A stretch of 19,116 nucleotides of DNA from Rheinheimera sp. (lineage in GTDB: Bacteria; Pseudomonadota; Gammaproteobacteria; Enterobacterales; Alteromonadaceae). The notes under the pieces were generated by a model. That model saw only the letters and a list, made by a program, of their open reading frames with translations, had not been told where the DNA came from and ran no database searches. Below are positions 7,552 to 15,389 of this stretch, piece by piece. The DNA lies in NCBI RefSeq assembly GCF_020217005.1, contig NZ_JAIWOI010000357.1:1-19116 (forward strand), read 5' to 3'. The position numbers and the translations under genes are program-made. Position 1 is the stretch's first letter. Every line of letters begins with the position of its first letter.

Positions 7552-7772
7552 TAGTGCGGCGGTGGCGGCTCTTCGTCGACCCGCAATATGCCACTGTCGT
7601 TGCCCTGACTGATTTTTTCTGCCAGCAACATAACCTGACGCTGCAGCTTTTCAATGCTTTTCTGATGTTCGTGCAACTCATCGTTCAGGCTTTGTACCAC
7701 ATCTTCCTGGAACGCGAGTTTACTCTCTAAATCAATAAGTTGCTGTTGTAGCTCAACCACTTGTTCTGTCAT
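7548..7772 (-). CDS. slyX: SlyX family protein
   Basis: SlyX is a 74-residue coiled-coil protein of unknown function, usually found next to fkpA or slyD. The N-terminal half (LQQQLIDLESKLAFQEDVVQ) is a heptad-patterned helix running to about residue 50, and the C-terminus ends in the family-typical PPPPHY. The start ATG overlaps the stop of the WD40 lipoprotein gene by four bases, so slyX is here probably translated as the second gene of that message rather than standing alone. The 3' end overlaps yheV by four bases in convergent orientation. Confidence 0.92.
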   Translation of the reverse strand: MTEQVVELQQQLIDLESKLAFQEDVVQSLNDELHEHQKSIEKLQRQVMLLAEKISQGNDSGILRVDEEPPPPHY

Positions 7773-8752
7773 TGCTTAATCTCCCATACTTCGGCTACAC
7801 CACTGGAACTTTCACTGATAATCTGGCTGTCATTCAAAAAGGCTACTGCATGGATCACCGCGCTGGCAGGCCTGCTGTTTAGAATAGCTCTGACTTGCCA
7901 CTGCTGTAATTTTTTACCCGTTGCTACATCCCATAAAATTAAGGCCCTGGACGGTGACCCTGTCACCAGCCACTTTCCGTTTGGGCTAAAACGCGCGGCC
8001 GTAATGATTTGTGCTCTGGCTAAGTCAAGCTTACTGATTTGTTTGCCTGTTTTTAGATCCCAGATAAAAGCCTGCAATTCACTGCCAGCACTAAAGGCAT
8101 AACGGCCTTGTTGATCCAACGCCACTTTAGTGACACGGTTTGGATGCGGAAAACTATAAATAATTTGCGCTGTTTCTGTATCCCACAAATAGGCGTAATG
8201 GTCATTCGAGCCCGTTAAGGCAAAACGGCCGTTGGCAGATAGATCGACTGAGTTGACGTTTTCAGTGTGACCCAAAAACTCAATACGACGCCCTGAACTC
8301 AGGGTGATATGTTGTACTTTGCCATCACTTTGGCCAACCAGCATATGCCGGCCAAAATCAGACAGTGCTAAGTCCCTAATAGTTGCATCTTTGACTGACC
8401 AAAAGCCAATGTTCCGGCCATCGTTCATTTGCCACAACGCAAAGTCTTTGCTGTCACCTGTTAATAAGTGACTGCCATCAGGACTCAGTGATAAAGATAA
8501 AATCTGGTTATCACTTTTTTCCTGATGGCCGAGTGAGTACAAAGCTGTATCTTTTTGCAGATCCCAGACAGTGACTCCGGCATCTAATGCTGAGATTGCT
8601 ACCAAAGTAGATTTATCGTTAATAGCAGCGCCATAGGAAGGTGTTTCGCTATGTTGCACCTGCCGCACAGATTTTGGTTGAACTTCTGAGCAGGCAAAGA
8701 GACAAAATGCCAGAAAAATCGTCAGATATTTACTGCTATGGGTTAACGTCAT
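7769..8752 (-). CDS. WD40-repeat lipoprotein
   Basis: This 327-residue protein starts with a lipoprotein signal: a hydrophobic run followed by the lipobox LFAC, giving acylated Cys21 with Ser at +2, which favours the outer membrane. The mature part is a series of WD40-type blades with endings such as AVTVWDL-like VWDL, FALWQM, AYLWDT, AFIWDL, LILWDV and AEVWEI, about six or seven in all, so a single beta-propeller is expected. WD40 propellers are protein-binding platforms; no catalytic motif is seen. ATG at 8752 is taken as the start; a GTG two codons upstream at 8758 is possible. It is divergent from fkpA, with which it shares about 100 bases of promoter region, and overlaps slyX at the 3' end. 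Confidence 0.85.
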   Translation of the reverse strand: MTLTHSSKYLTIFLAFCLFACSEVQPKSVRQVQHSETPSYGAAINDKSTLVAISALDAGVTVWDLQKDTALYSLGHQEKSDNQILSLSLSPDGSHLLTGDSKDFALWQMNDGRNIGFWSVKDATIRDLALSDFGRHMLVGQSDGKVQHITLSSGRRIEFLGHTENVNSVDLSANGRFALTGSNDHYAYLWDTETAQIIYSFPHPNRVTKVALDQQGRYAFSAGSELQAFIWDLKTGKQISKLDLARAQIITAARFSPNGKWLVTGSPSRALILWDVATGKKLQQWQVRAILNSRPASAVIHAVAFLNDSQIISESSSGVAEVWEIKQ

Positions 8753-8848
8753 TAGCACAAACCGTTAGTATAGAGACGTTGCATAAAACCTTTGAACTTA
8801 TTAAAACACAATTTTGCAGCCAAACCTGCTTATTTATTGGAGAAATAC

Positions 8849-9610
8849 ATGCGTTTATTAACTAAGGTGTCGCTGATTGCGGCTACCGTTTTAACTTTGT
8901 CTGCTTGCAACAAAGAAGCCGAGCAGCCAAAACCTTTGGTTTTAGATACAGATGCTGCAAAACAATCCTATAGCTTAGGCGTATCAGCTGGCCGTTTTAT
9001 CGACACTACCATCAAAGAGCACGAGAAGTTAGGTTTACCTTTAGCTTCTGAAACTATTCTGCGTGGTATTCAGGATCAGTTGGCAGGTAAATCTCAACTG
9101 ACCGAAGAAGAAGTTCAGAAAGTGATGATGGCCCTAGAACAAACAGCTCGTGAAAAACAAGTTGAAGTTGCTAAAGCTCAGGCCGAGCAAAATATCGCTG
9201 CGGGTAAGGCGTACTTAGAAGCTAATGCCAAGAAAGAAGGCGTAAAAGTAACTGAATCAGGCTTGCAGTATGAAGTAGTTCAAGCTGCTGAGGGTCCAAA
9301 ACCTGCGGCAACAGACGTAGTGCGTGTGCACTACACTGGTACTTTAGTGGACGGTACTGAGTTTGATAGTTCAAAAGAGCGTGGCCCTGCTCAGTTCCCG
9401 TTAAATCAGGTGATCAAAGGCTGGACTGAAGGCGTTCAGTTGATGAGCGTTGGTTCTAAGTTCAAATTCACTATTCCAAGTGATCTAGCTTACGGTGAGC
9501 GTGATATGGGTACTATCCCTGCGAATAGCGTTTTAGTCTTCGACGTTGAATTGTTAGGCATTGGCGAAGAAGCTCCTGCAACTGAAGAAGCTCCTGCTGA
9601 CAAGAAGTAA
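8849..9610 (+). CDS. fkpA: FKBP-type peptidyl-prolyl isomerase, lipoprotein FkpA
   Basis: FkpA catalyses cis-trans isomerisation of prolyl bonds and acts as a chaperone in the cell envelope. The 253-residue protein has an N-terminal helical dimerisation domain (about residues 30-125, with SYSLGVSAGRFI and an AKAQAEQNIAAGKAYLEANA helix) and a C-terminal FKBP domain (about 130-240). The latter shows VRVHYTGTLVDGTEFDSS, IKGWTEGVQLM and the AYGE...IPANSVLVFDVELL end. Unlike E. coli FkpA, the signal ends in a lipobox, LTLSAC, so Cys20 should be lipidated. The ATG at 8849 is chosen because it gives the lipobox at the normal distance and has TTGGAG eight bases upstream; an in-frame ATG at 8792 would disrupt the signal. 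A strong terminator follows. Confidence 0.92.
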   Translation: MRLLTKVSLIAATVLTLSACNKEAEQPKPLVLDTDAAKQSYSLGVSAGRFIDTTIKEHEKLGLPLASETILRGIQDQLAGKSQLTEEEVQKVMMALEQTAREKQVEVAKAQAEQNIAAGKAYLEANAKKEGVKVTESGLQYEVVQAAEGPKPAATDVVRVHYTGTLVDGTEFDSSKERGPAQFPLNQVIKGWTEGVQLMSVGSKFKFTIPSDLAYGERDMGTIPANSVLVFDVELLGIGEEAPATEEAPADKK

Positions 9611-9623
9611 TTCTTAGTTCAAT

Positions 9624-9651
9624 AAAAAAGCGACCGTCAGGTCGCTTTTTT
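9624..9651. terminator. Bidirectional intrinsic terminator between fkpA and rsd
   Basis: AAAAAAGCGACC at 9624-9635 pairs perfectly with GGTCGCTTTTTT at 9640-9651 around a four-base loop. The A-tract and T-tract make it work on both strands, ending fkpA from the left and rsd from the right. Confidence 0.93.
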
Positions 9652-9670
9652 ATTTCAAATCCGAATGAAA

Positions 9671-10156
9671 TCAGGCAGAGACGGGTTTGGAATGCTTATT
9701 GTGCAACGTCTGAATGAGTTCGTCTTCGAAATCAAAACGTTCGACCAATGCCTGACCCAGAGTAGAGAGATCACGATCAAAATTCTTCGATAAAGTAGCG
9801 CTCTCTGCTTCAGCATATTTATCGTTAAACTCCAAAGCCATATCAGTGGAGTGTGCAATTTTAGGGTACAAAGAATCAGCCAGTTGGCGGCTATCCTGAC
9901 CATTGACGGCGCATTGCGACACAATTTGTTCGTACACTTCAAAATGACCTGCAGATAAATAATCCATAAGCAGTTGGCAAAAGTGCTGGATATCCGCCAA
10001 ATCAGGCAAAGAATTACTACTTTTCTTGTCAAAAGGAGGCAGAGCAGCCAGCTCACAATAACGAACAATCAGGCGTTGCCGTTCGTCCAGCCAATTATCT
10101 ATGGCCGTCAGGCTACCGCCCCATTTCTGCTGTGCCGACTCTAAACGGGTGTACAT
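9671..10156 (-). CDS. rsd: Regulator of sigma D, Rsd
   Basis: Rsd binds the housekeeping sigma-70 factor and keeps it from core RNA polymerase, favouring alternative sigma factors in stationary phase. The 161-residue helical protein has the family N-terminus (ARLE-like TRLESAQQKWGGS, then IDNWLDERQRLIVRYCELA), and length is close to E. coli Rsd (158). The ATG at 10156 is chosen over a TTG six codons upstream because AGGGG lies six bases before it. The gene is divergent from nudC and next to hemE, the same order as in E. coli (rsd-nudC-hemE). Transcription ends at the shared terminator with fkpA. Confidence 0.92.
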   Translation of the reverse strand: MYTRLESAQQKWGGSLTAIDNWLDERQRLIVRYCELAALPPFDKKSSNSLPDLADIQHFCQLLMDYLSAGHFEVYEQIVSQCAVNGQDSRQLADSLYPKIAHSTDMALEFNDKYAEAESATLSKNFDRDLSTLGQALVERFDFEDELIQTLHNKHSKPVSA

Positions 10157-10305
10157 ATACTTCCCCTTACTCAAATGACTTACTGCTTCGAACCTCTAAT
10201 TAAAAGAATTCCCGGATAAAGATCAACTACTTTTTTATTGGTCGGTTCAGTCTTTGGCTCTATCATACGCTTGTTTGTACGAATAAGTGGTGGAGTAAAA
10301 CAAAA

Positions 10306-11106
10306 ATGATTAAGCACAATGTGGCCGCTTCCGCGGACTTGTTCGGACACTGGTATATTGTCAGCCAGGGCAAAATCTGGCTCAGTTGCGCCGATGCTGC
10401 TCCTCCTCTGTGTCGTTATGATCAGTTACCGGAATTCTTAGATGGCACTGAGTCCTTGTGTGTGCTGGGTTCCATCGACGGTATGAATTGTTATCTGGTG
10501 AACTACAGTGATAGACCTGAAACTGAAGACCAGTGGCATTCAGCTCGTGTTTTGTTGCAGCAATCAGCCGCTATTTTTGAACATGCCGCCAGGGCCTGCC
10601 AGGTTGCCTTGTTTTTGCAAACTCATCGCTACTGTGGCCAGTGTGGTAGCTCTATGCATCTGGTCAACTGGGAGCTGGCAACTCTCTGTCATAAATGTGG
10701 TCATCGCTGTTACCCACGAATTAATCCCTGTGTGTTGATTGCAGTAGTCAATGATAAAAATCAATTGCTATTGGCTCGTTCAGCGCGGCATAAGACCGGC
10801 TTTTATTCGATTCTGGCAGGTTTCGTCGAATCAGCTGAAACTTTAGAACAAGCCGCAGTACGGGAAGTAAAAGAAGAGGTTGGTATTGAGATCTCGAATT
10901 TACGTTATATAGGTAGTCAACCCTGGCCTTTCCCGCATTCGCTGATGACGGCTTTTATTGCCGACTATAAATCCGGTGATTTGGTGTGCCAGCCTGATGA
11001 AATTGAGGAAGCAGACTGGTTTGATCTGGATCAGTTACCTGAAGTACCCATGGTGGCCACTTTGTCAGGGCAGGTGATTCAATACATTGCGAAAGGTGGC
11101 CGATAA
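10306..11106 (+). CDS. nudC: NAD-capped RNA hydrolase / NADH pyrophosphatase NudC
   Basis: NudC cleaves NAD(H) and removes NAD caps from the 5' end of RNAs, producing NMN. The 266-residue protein has the four-cysteine zinc site (Cys110, Cys113, Cys128, Cys131), the Nudix box GFVESAETLEQAAVREVKEE and following VGI (about 172-194), and the NudC-specific SQPWPFPHS at 204-212. A GGTGGAG ribosome-binding site precedes the ATG. The first 100 residues form the less conserved NudC N-terminal domain. It is separated from hemE by an unusually long gap of 350 bases with a terminator, so the two are probably transcribed separately. Confidence 0.95.
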   Translation: MIKHNVAASADLFGHWYIVSQGKIWLSCADAAPPLCRYDQLPEFLDGTESLCVLGSIDGMNCYLVNYSDRPETEDQWHSARVLLQQSAAIFEHAARACQVALFLQTHRYCGQCGSSMHLVNWELATLCHKCGHRCYPRINPCVLIAVVNDKNQLLLARSARHKTGFYSILAGFVESAETLEQAAVREVKEEVGIEISNLRYIGSQPWPFPHSLMTAFIADYKSGDLVCQPDEIEEADWFDLDQLPEVPMVATLSGQVIQYIAKGGR

Positions 11107-11118
11107 CGGCTTGAGCTG

Positions 11119-11234
11119 ACCCGAACGGGTTTGCTCCATGGATGGCAGTAAATAAAAAATCTTCTGGAAAGATTTTTAACAATGCGAAGCATTGGCCCGT
11201 AAGGGTGGACCCCAGGGATGGGGGAAATAAAAAA
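11119..11234. repeat. Tandem imperfect repeat of about 41 bases (two units)
   Basis: Unit 1 (11119-11159) and unit 2 (11195-11234) align over about 30 of 41 positions. Shared pieces in order are CCCG, GGGT, CCA, GGATGG and AAATAAAAAA. Unit 1 carries CCATGGATGG; unit 2 carries CCCAGGGATGGGG. Each unit is followed by a short perfect hairpin. CCATGGATGG/CCAGGGATGG motifs with hairpins recall dispersed intergenic elements seen in marine gammaproteobacteria, but this is memory rather than a search result. Confidence 0.6.
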
Positions 11235-11277
11235 GCCACTAACGTGGCTTAAGAGAGGTGTAACTTGCGTTACCTGG

Positions 11278-11301
11278 ACCCGTTAAAACGGGTTTCTTTA
11301 T
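11278..11301 (+). terminator. Probable intrinsic terminator after nudC
   Basis: ACCCGTT (11278-11284) pairs with AACGGGT (11287-11293) and is followed by the T-rich TTCTTTATT. The loop is only two bases, so the inner pairs probably open. It lies 172 bases after nudC, beyond the repeat element. Confidence 0.6.
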
Positions 11302-11415
11302 TCTTGTTCTTTACTAGCGCAGGTAGTTTATAACAGATGTATTTTTTCAGGGCAACAGCTTTTTTCTATACAGAATAAATAGCTTTTGGTAAAAAATAGT
11401 GACGGATCAAACATC

Positions 11416-11435
11416 AGTGATAAACTAGTGATAAA
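11416..11435. repeat. Perfect 9-bp direct repeat before hemE
   Basis: AGTGATAAA occurs at 11416-11424 and 11427-11435, an 11-base period (one helical turn), ending 21 bases before the hemE start. The first copy contains a possible extended -10 (TGATAAACT). It may be an activator or repressor site, or part of the promoter; no known family is recognised. Confidence 0.45.
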
Positions 11436-11456
11436 TCAAAAGATGGCAGATGATAG

Positions 11457-12551
11457 ATGCAACTAAAAAATGATCGTTACTTAAGGGCTTTGATGAAACA
11501 ACCTGTGGATCGCACCCCTATATGGATGATGCGACAGGCAGGACGTTATCTTCCTGAATACAGAGCGACACGGGCTATCGCAGGTGATTTTATGTCATTG
11601 TGCAAAAACCCTGAACTTGCTTGTGAAGTCACTCTGCAGCCATTAAAACGTTACCCCTTAGATGCTGCCATCTTATTTAGCGATATTTTAACCATCCCGG
11701 ATGCTATGGGTATGGGATTGTATTTTGGTGAAGGTGAAGGGCCACGTTTTACCAAACAACTCACCGACTTTATGGATGTGATGCAGCTGCCTGTGCCAGA
11801 TCCAGAAGTTGAGTTGCGTTATGTCATGGACGCTGTGCGTACTATCCGCCGAGAGCTCAATGGCGAAGTGCCTTTAATTGGTTTCTCCGGTAGCCCATGG
11901 ACTCTGGCTACTTATATGTTTGAAGGCGGCAGCAGCAAGACCTTCTCAAAAATCAAAAAGCTGATGTATACAGAACCTGAAGTGGTGCACATCCTGCTGG
12001 ATAAACTGACTCAAAGTGTCATTTTATATCTGAACGCGCAAATTGCTGCTGGTGCTCAGTCAGTGATGATTTTTGATACCTGGGGTGGAGTATTAACTCC
12101 ACATGATTACCGGGAGTATTCTTTAAGCTATATGCAGCAAATAGTCGCTGGTTTAACCCGTTTTGCTGATGGTCGTCCTGTGCCTGTCACCTTGTTCACT
12201 AAAAATGGTGGCTTATGGCTGGAAGAAATAGCGGCAACTGGTTGTGATGCTGTTGGATTAGACTGGACCATTGATATCAGGCATGCGCGCGAGCGTATAG
12301 GCAACAAGGTGGCTCTGCAAGGCAATATGGATCCTTCCATTTTGCTGGGTACACCAGAGCGTATTCGTCAGGAAGTACAAGCTATTCTGGACGGTTATGG
12401 CATGGGCTCCGGCCATGTATTTAACTTAGGTCACGGCATTACTCCAGACGTTGATCCAGAAAAAGCCGGCGTATTTATTGAAGCAGTTCAGTCTTTTAGC
12501 CGCACTTATCATATGAATACCGAAGTTGCAGATGACGACGATTCTCTTTGA
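11457..12551 (+). CDS. hemE: Uroporphyrinogen decarboxylase HemE
   Basis: HemE decarboxylates the four acetate side chains of uroporphyrinogen III to give coproporphyrinogen III in haem synthesis, in the cytoplasm as a dimer. The 364-residue protein carries the two family signatures: [18 protein letters not shown] near the N-terminus (Arg26 and Arg30 bind substrate carboxylates) and [20 protein letters not shown] in the middle. The catalytic Asp is in [10 protein letters not shown] (Asp76). [11 protein letters not shown] and [14 protein letters not shown] close the barrel. Length is normal. It is preceded by an AT-rich region with a tandem repeat and followed by a strong terminator shared with sthA. 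Confidence 0.96.
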   Translation: MQLKNDRYLRALMKQPVDRTPIWMMRQAGRYLPEYRATRAIAGDFMSLCKNPELACEVTLQPLKRYPLDAAILFSDILTIPDAMGMGLYFGEGEGPRFTKQLTDFMDVMQLPVPDPEVELRYVMDAVRTIRRELNGEVPLIGFSGSPWTLATYMFEGGSSKTFSKIKKLMYTEPEVVHILLDKLTQSVILYLNAQIAAGAQSVMIFDTWGGVLTPHDYREYSLSYMQQIVAGLTRFADGRPVPVTLFTKNGGLWLEEIAATGCDAVGLDWTIDIRHARERIGNKVALQGNMDPSILLGTPERIRQEVQAILDGYGMGSGHVFNLGHGITPDVDPEKAGVFIEAVQSFSRTYHMNTEVADDDDSL

Positions 12552-12563
12552 ATCCTGACCGAC

Positions 12564-12590
12564 AAAACGCCAGCTTGATGCTGGCGTTTT
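12564..12590. terminator. Bidirectional intrinsic terminator between hemE and sthA
   Basis: AAAACGCCAGC (12564-12574) pairs perfectly with GCTGGCGTTTT (12580-12590) around a five-base loop. The flanking A and T runs allow use from both sides, by hemE and by the converging sthA. Confidence 0.92.
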
Positions 12591-12605
12591 CATTGGTGTT
12601 GTGCT

Positions 12606-14021
12606 CTAAAACAAACGGTTTAATCCATTCATAGCTGCGACCCTGTACGCTTCGGCCATAGTAGGGTAGTTAAAAGTGGTGTGGACAAAATACTCTATGG
12701 TGTTGCCGCCATTCTTTTGCATCATGATCGCCTGGCCTATGTGGACAATTTCTGCCGCCCTTTCACCAAAACAATGAATGCCCAAAATCTCTTTAGTGTC
12801 GCGGTGAAACAACAGCTTAAGGCTACCCACACTGGTATTGGCGATTTGAGCGCGAGCCAAATGTTTAAATTGGGCGCGACCCACTTCGTAAGGAACCCTG
12901 GCTGCAGTTAACTCCTGCTCGTTTTTACCAACAGAACTCATTTCAGGTATGGTGTAAATGCCAACAGGAATATCGTCAATCAGATAAGTACTGCAGTTAC
13001 CATGAATAATGGAATTAGCGGCAATACGTCCTTGGTCATAGGCTGCACTGGCCAGACTGGGATAACCAATCACGTCACCAACAGCATACACACTGGGGAC
13101 CTCGGTCTGATAATTGTCATTGACCTTTAACTGGCCACGGCTATCGGCTTTTAAACCAATGGCTTCCAGATTCAGCTTGTCTGTGTTACCAGTTCGGCCG
13201 TTGGCAAACAGGATGCAGTCCGCTTTCATTTTTTTGCCAGATTGCAGGTGCAAGATGACACCATCATCGCAGCCTTCTATCCGATCGAACTCTTCGCCAT
13301 GACGAATAGTGACTCCTGAGTTCCAGAAATGATAACTCAGAGCATCAGATATCTCGGTGTCCATAAAAGACAGTAATCGATCTCTGGTATTAACTAAATC
13401 TACTCGTACGCCTAAACCCCGGAAAATAGAAGCGTATTCGCAACCAATCACACCAGCGCCAAAAATGATGATATGCCGCACATCGTCTTTTAACGATAAT
13501 ATGGTATCACTGTCAAAAATACGGCTATGGGTGAAATCAACATTCTGTGGACGGTAGGGGCGAGAGCCTGTAGCAAGAATAATATGTTCAGCAGAGATAA
13601 TCTGATCGGGTGAGCCTTCCTGTTCTATGCGGATTTGGTGTGCATCAACAAAAGAAGCGTTCCCCTGAAACACTTTCACTCTGTTGCGCTCATAAAAACT
13701 GCTGCGCAGTTGAACCTGTTTCCTGATGACGCCTGCTGCGTGTTTCAGAATGTGCGGGAAAGTTAGATTAGAGGATTGATCCTCCATCTGAAATAACGGG
13801 TTTTCTTTGTACTCGATATAACGACTGACTGAATGGCGTAGTGCTTTGGAAGGAATAGTCCCCCAATGTGTGCAGCCCCCACCCACTTGTTGATGTCGTT
13901 CAATTACAGCCACAGTTTTGCCACTTTTGGCCAGATTCATGGCTGCGCCTTCGCCACCTGGGCCTGTGCCTATAATAATTGCATCAAAATCATATGTTTT
14001 GCTTTTAGCTGCTTTGACCAC
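12606..14021 (-). CDS. sthA: Soluble pyridine nucleotide transhydrogenase SthA
   Basis: SthA is a cytoplasmic FAD enzyme that moves hydride between NADPH and NAD+, mainly re-oxidising excess NADPH. The 471-residue protein is very close to E. coli SthA along its length. FAD-binding GTGPGGEG is at 18-25, and [13 protein letters not shown] is near 47-59. Here Cys50 is followed by Thr54 where dihydrolipoamide dehydrogenases have the second redox cysteine; the lack of this disulphide is normal for SthA. NAD-binding [10 protein letters not shown] and FAD-binding YAVGDVIG follow. The C-terminus is [20 protein letters not shown]. The start is GTG at 14021 with AAGGA eight bases upstream. In E. coli it precedes fabR; here a desaturase gene lies between. 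Confidence 0.96.
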   Translation of the reverse strand: MVKAAKSKTYDFDAIIIGTGPGGEGAAMNLAKSGKTVAVIERHQQVGGGCTHWGTIPSKALRHSVSRYIEYKENPLFQMEDQSSNLTFPHILKHAAGVIRKQVQLRSSFYERNRVKVFQGNASFVDAHQIRIEQEGSPDQIISAEHIILATGSRPYRPQNVDFTHSRIFDSDTILSLKDDVRHIIIFGAGVIGCEYASIFRGLGVRVDLVNTRDRLLSFMDTEISDALSYHFWNSGVTIRHGEEFDRIEGCDDGVILHLQSGKKMKADCILFANGRTGNTDKLNLEAIGLKADSRGQLKVNDNYQTEVPSVYAVGDVIGYPSLASAAYDQGRIAANSIIHGNCSTYLIDDIPVGIYTIPEMSSVGKNEQELTAARVPYEVGRAQFKHLARAQIANTSVGSLKLLFHRDTKEILGIHCFGERAAEIVHIGQAIMMQKNGGNTIEYFVHTTFNYPTMAEAYRVAAMNGLNRLF

Positions 14022-14084
14022 CTGACAATTCCTTCGCTGACTGCACTTTGTTTATTTAATCAGAAAATCAGAATTAAAGGCGAT

Positions 14085-14112
14085 AAAAAAGGCAGCAAAA
14101 GCCACCTTTTTT
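14085..14112 (-). terminator. Intrinsic terminator after the desaturase gene
   Basis: On the minus strand the stem is AAAAAAGGTGGC-TTTT-GCTGCCTTTTTT; G-U pairs make the twelve-pair stem continuous in RNA from that strand, and T6 follows. In plus-strand RNA two mismatches break it, so it points to desaturase transcripts, just ahead of the sthA start. Confidence 0.85.
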
Positions 14113-14174
14113 ATATTCATGGAAGGTCGGTGTGTCCTAAATGTCAGGAAGCTTATTACGCCAATACTAAAGCA

Positions 14175-15293
14175 TCAGGCAAATTGCGCTGTTAATTGCT
14201 GCCAGCTTTTTTTCTGAAGCTGCAGATTCCGTCGAACTTCCAACAGTTGCTGCCTTAAATCAAATTCGTTGTACTGCTGCATCAATTGCTGCTTTTTCTG
14301 TTGCAGTAAGGCCTTTTTAATATCGTAGTAGGCATGCATTTTTTCCATCAACAGTTCGTACTCTTGCTCCAGTCTTTGCATGATTAACTCTGCATCTGGC
14401 AAGTGAGAGACTTTTGCCTGAGCACGTTTTAGCTGCATCTGCGCTTTGGCTTTTTCGATCCTATCCGGCGGACAAACCCGTAAATTCCGAGTTAAACCCA
14501 ACCAGGAGCAGCTTTTAATCAGCCACTTCGTTGGGTCAAATTGCCACCATTGAATGCCGTTACGGTAATCATACTCAAAAATATGATGAAAGTTGTGGTA
14601 ACCCTCGCCATAAGTTAAAAACGCCAGAATGCCATTATCCCGCGCGCTGTTCTGATCGGTATAAGGCTGATTACCCCAGATATGAGCTAAAGAATTAATA
14701 AAAAACGTAAAATGGTGGCTGAGAACTAAACGTAAAACCCCCACGCTGAGTAACATGCCGATGTAGCTGTCTGTTAACCAGCCTAAAAATAGTGGAATAC
14801 CAAAGTTGGTTGCTATGGTCAGTGCCAGATAGTTTTTGTGCTGCCACATTACAATGGCGTTGTTCTGTAAGTCGCGGGCATTGCTGTAGTCAGCATAAGT
14901 GTTGCTTTGATACTCACGTAACATCCAGCCAATATGACTGAACCAGAAACCTCGTTTGGCTGAGTAGGGGTCTTTATCGTTCTGATCGACAAATTTATGA
15001 TGGACCCTGTGGTCGGAAGACCAATGCAAGGCGCTGTTTTGCAGCGCAAAGGCACCACCTATGGCATAAAACCACTGTAAAAGTGGATGGGCGTCATAAG
15101 TTTTGTGGGCCCATAATCTGTGATAACCAGCAGTGATCGACATACCGCAATATCCCAGACATAAAATAGTGGCAATAATTTCCGTCCAGGTAAAACCAAC
15201 AGCTATGGCGTACCAAGGCACCAGAATGGCGGACACAAGAAAGGTGGACGCAAACAGAATGACGTTGGTCCAGATAATAGGGGGTTTATTCAT
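14175..15293 (-). CDS. Acyl-CoA/acyl-lipid delta-9 fatty acid desaturase
   Basis: This 372-residue membrane di-iron enzyme should introduce a cis double bond into saturated acyl chains using oxygen. The three histidine boxes are complete: HRLWAH at 58-63, HRVHH at 95-99 and HNFHH at 233-237, with the extra conserved NSLAHIWG at 200-207. Four transmembrane helices are expected, in pairs near 8-50 and 155-200. After about residue 279 comes a 90-residue Lys/Gln/Glu-rich tail that looks like a coiled coil and is not part of the catalytic core. ATG at 15293 is preferred; 20 further in-frame codons upstream would cover the operator and promoter. It is divergent from fabR and has a FabR-type palindrome at its transcription start, so FabR probably represses it. 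Confidence 0.92.
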   Translation of the reverse strand: MNKPPIIWTNVILFASTFLVSAILVPWYAIAVGFTWTEIIATILCLGYCGMSITAGYHRLWAHKTYDAHPLLQWFYAIGGAFALQNSALHWSSDHRVHHKFVDQNDKDPYSAKRGFWFSHIGWMLREYQSNTYADYSNARDLQNNAIVMWQHKNYLALTIATNFGIPLFLGWLTDSYIGMLLSVGVLRLVLSHHFTFFINSLAHIWGNQPYTDQNSARDNGILAFLTYGEGYHNFHHIFEYDYRNGIQWWQFDPTKWLIKSCSWLGLTRNLRVCPPDRIEKAKAQMQLKRAQAKVSHLPDAELIMQRLEQEYELLMEKMHAYYDIKKALLQQKKQQLMQQYNEFDLRQQLLEVRRNLQLQKKSWQQLTAQFA

Positions 15294-15306
15294 TTTGGGA
15301 ACTTTA

Positions 15307-15324
15307 AGCTTACAACTGTAAGCT
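15307..15324. promoter_or_regulatory. FabR-type operator
   Basis: AGCTTACA-AC-TGTAAGCT is an eight-plus-eight perfect inverted repeat with two central bases. It has the same layout as the E. coli FabR site as I recall it (roughly AGCGTACA-N2-TGTACGCT), with one symmetric base change per half. It covers the predicted start of desaturase transcription and lies 66 bases before fabR, consistent with repression of the desaturase gene and possible autoregulation. Confidence 0.75.
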
Positions 15325-15353
15325 AATTTAGCCGTGCAAAGTGACAGGGTCAA
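15325..15353 (-). promoter_or_regulatory. Sigma-70 promoter of the desaturase gene
   Basis: Minus strand: -35 TTGACC (15348-15353), 17-base spacer, -10 TAAATT (15325-15330). Transcription would begin near 15318, inside the palindrome. On the plus strand a weaker fabR promoter may use TAAAAT at 15358-15363. Confidence 0.7.
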
Positions 15354-15389
15354 GCGTTAAAATGAACCAGAAGCAAAAAGGAGTGAGCC

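Larger units (their letters stand above)
11107..11456. other. 350-base gap between nudC and hemE: hairpin-rich, no gene seen
   Basis: No convincing coding region is present. The left two thirds hold a tandem imperfect repeat and several short perfect hairpins: ACCCG/CGGGT at 11119-11130, a nine-pair stem at 11155-11177, CAATGC/GCATTG at 11180-11194, GCCAC/GTGGC at 11235-11248, GTAAC/GTTAC at 11260-11273. A plus-strand terminator-like stem is at 11278. The right third is AT-rich and should carry the hemE promoter. GCCAC/GTGGC is followed by T6 on the minus strand, so it could also end a minus-strand transcript. Confidence 0.7.

Noticed and set aside
9655..10068. Minus-strand 137-residue hydrophobic-looking frame
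   Set aside because: It is an out-of-frame reading of rsd with the same strand and position; Rsd explains the DNA fully.
10955..11239. Minus-strand 94-residue frame over the nudC end and the repeat element
   Set aside because: Half of it is antisense to nudC and the rest is translated repeat; such frames are commonly mis-annotated as hypothetical proteins.
13860..13890. Loss of the second redox cysteine in the SthA active-site region
   Set aside because: The Cys-Thr-His-Trp-Gly-Thr pattern is the normal SthA form and not a mutation.
14126..14195. Plus-strand frame ending VCPKCQEAYYANTKASGKLRC, resembling a zinc-ribbon tail
   Set aside because: There is no start codon with a ribosome-binding site close to it. 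The frame runs back through the terminator and the start of sthA, and a second CxxC pair is missing. Chance is more likely.
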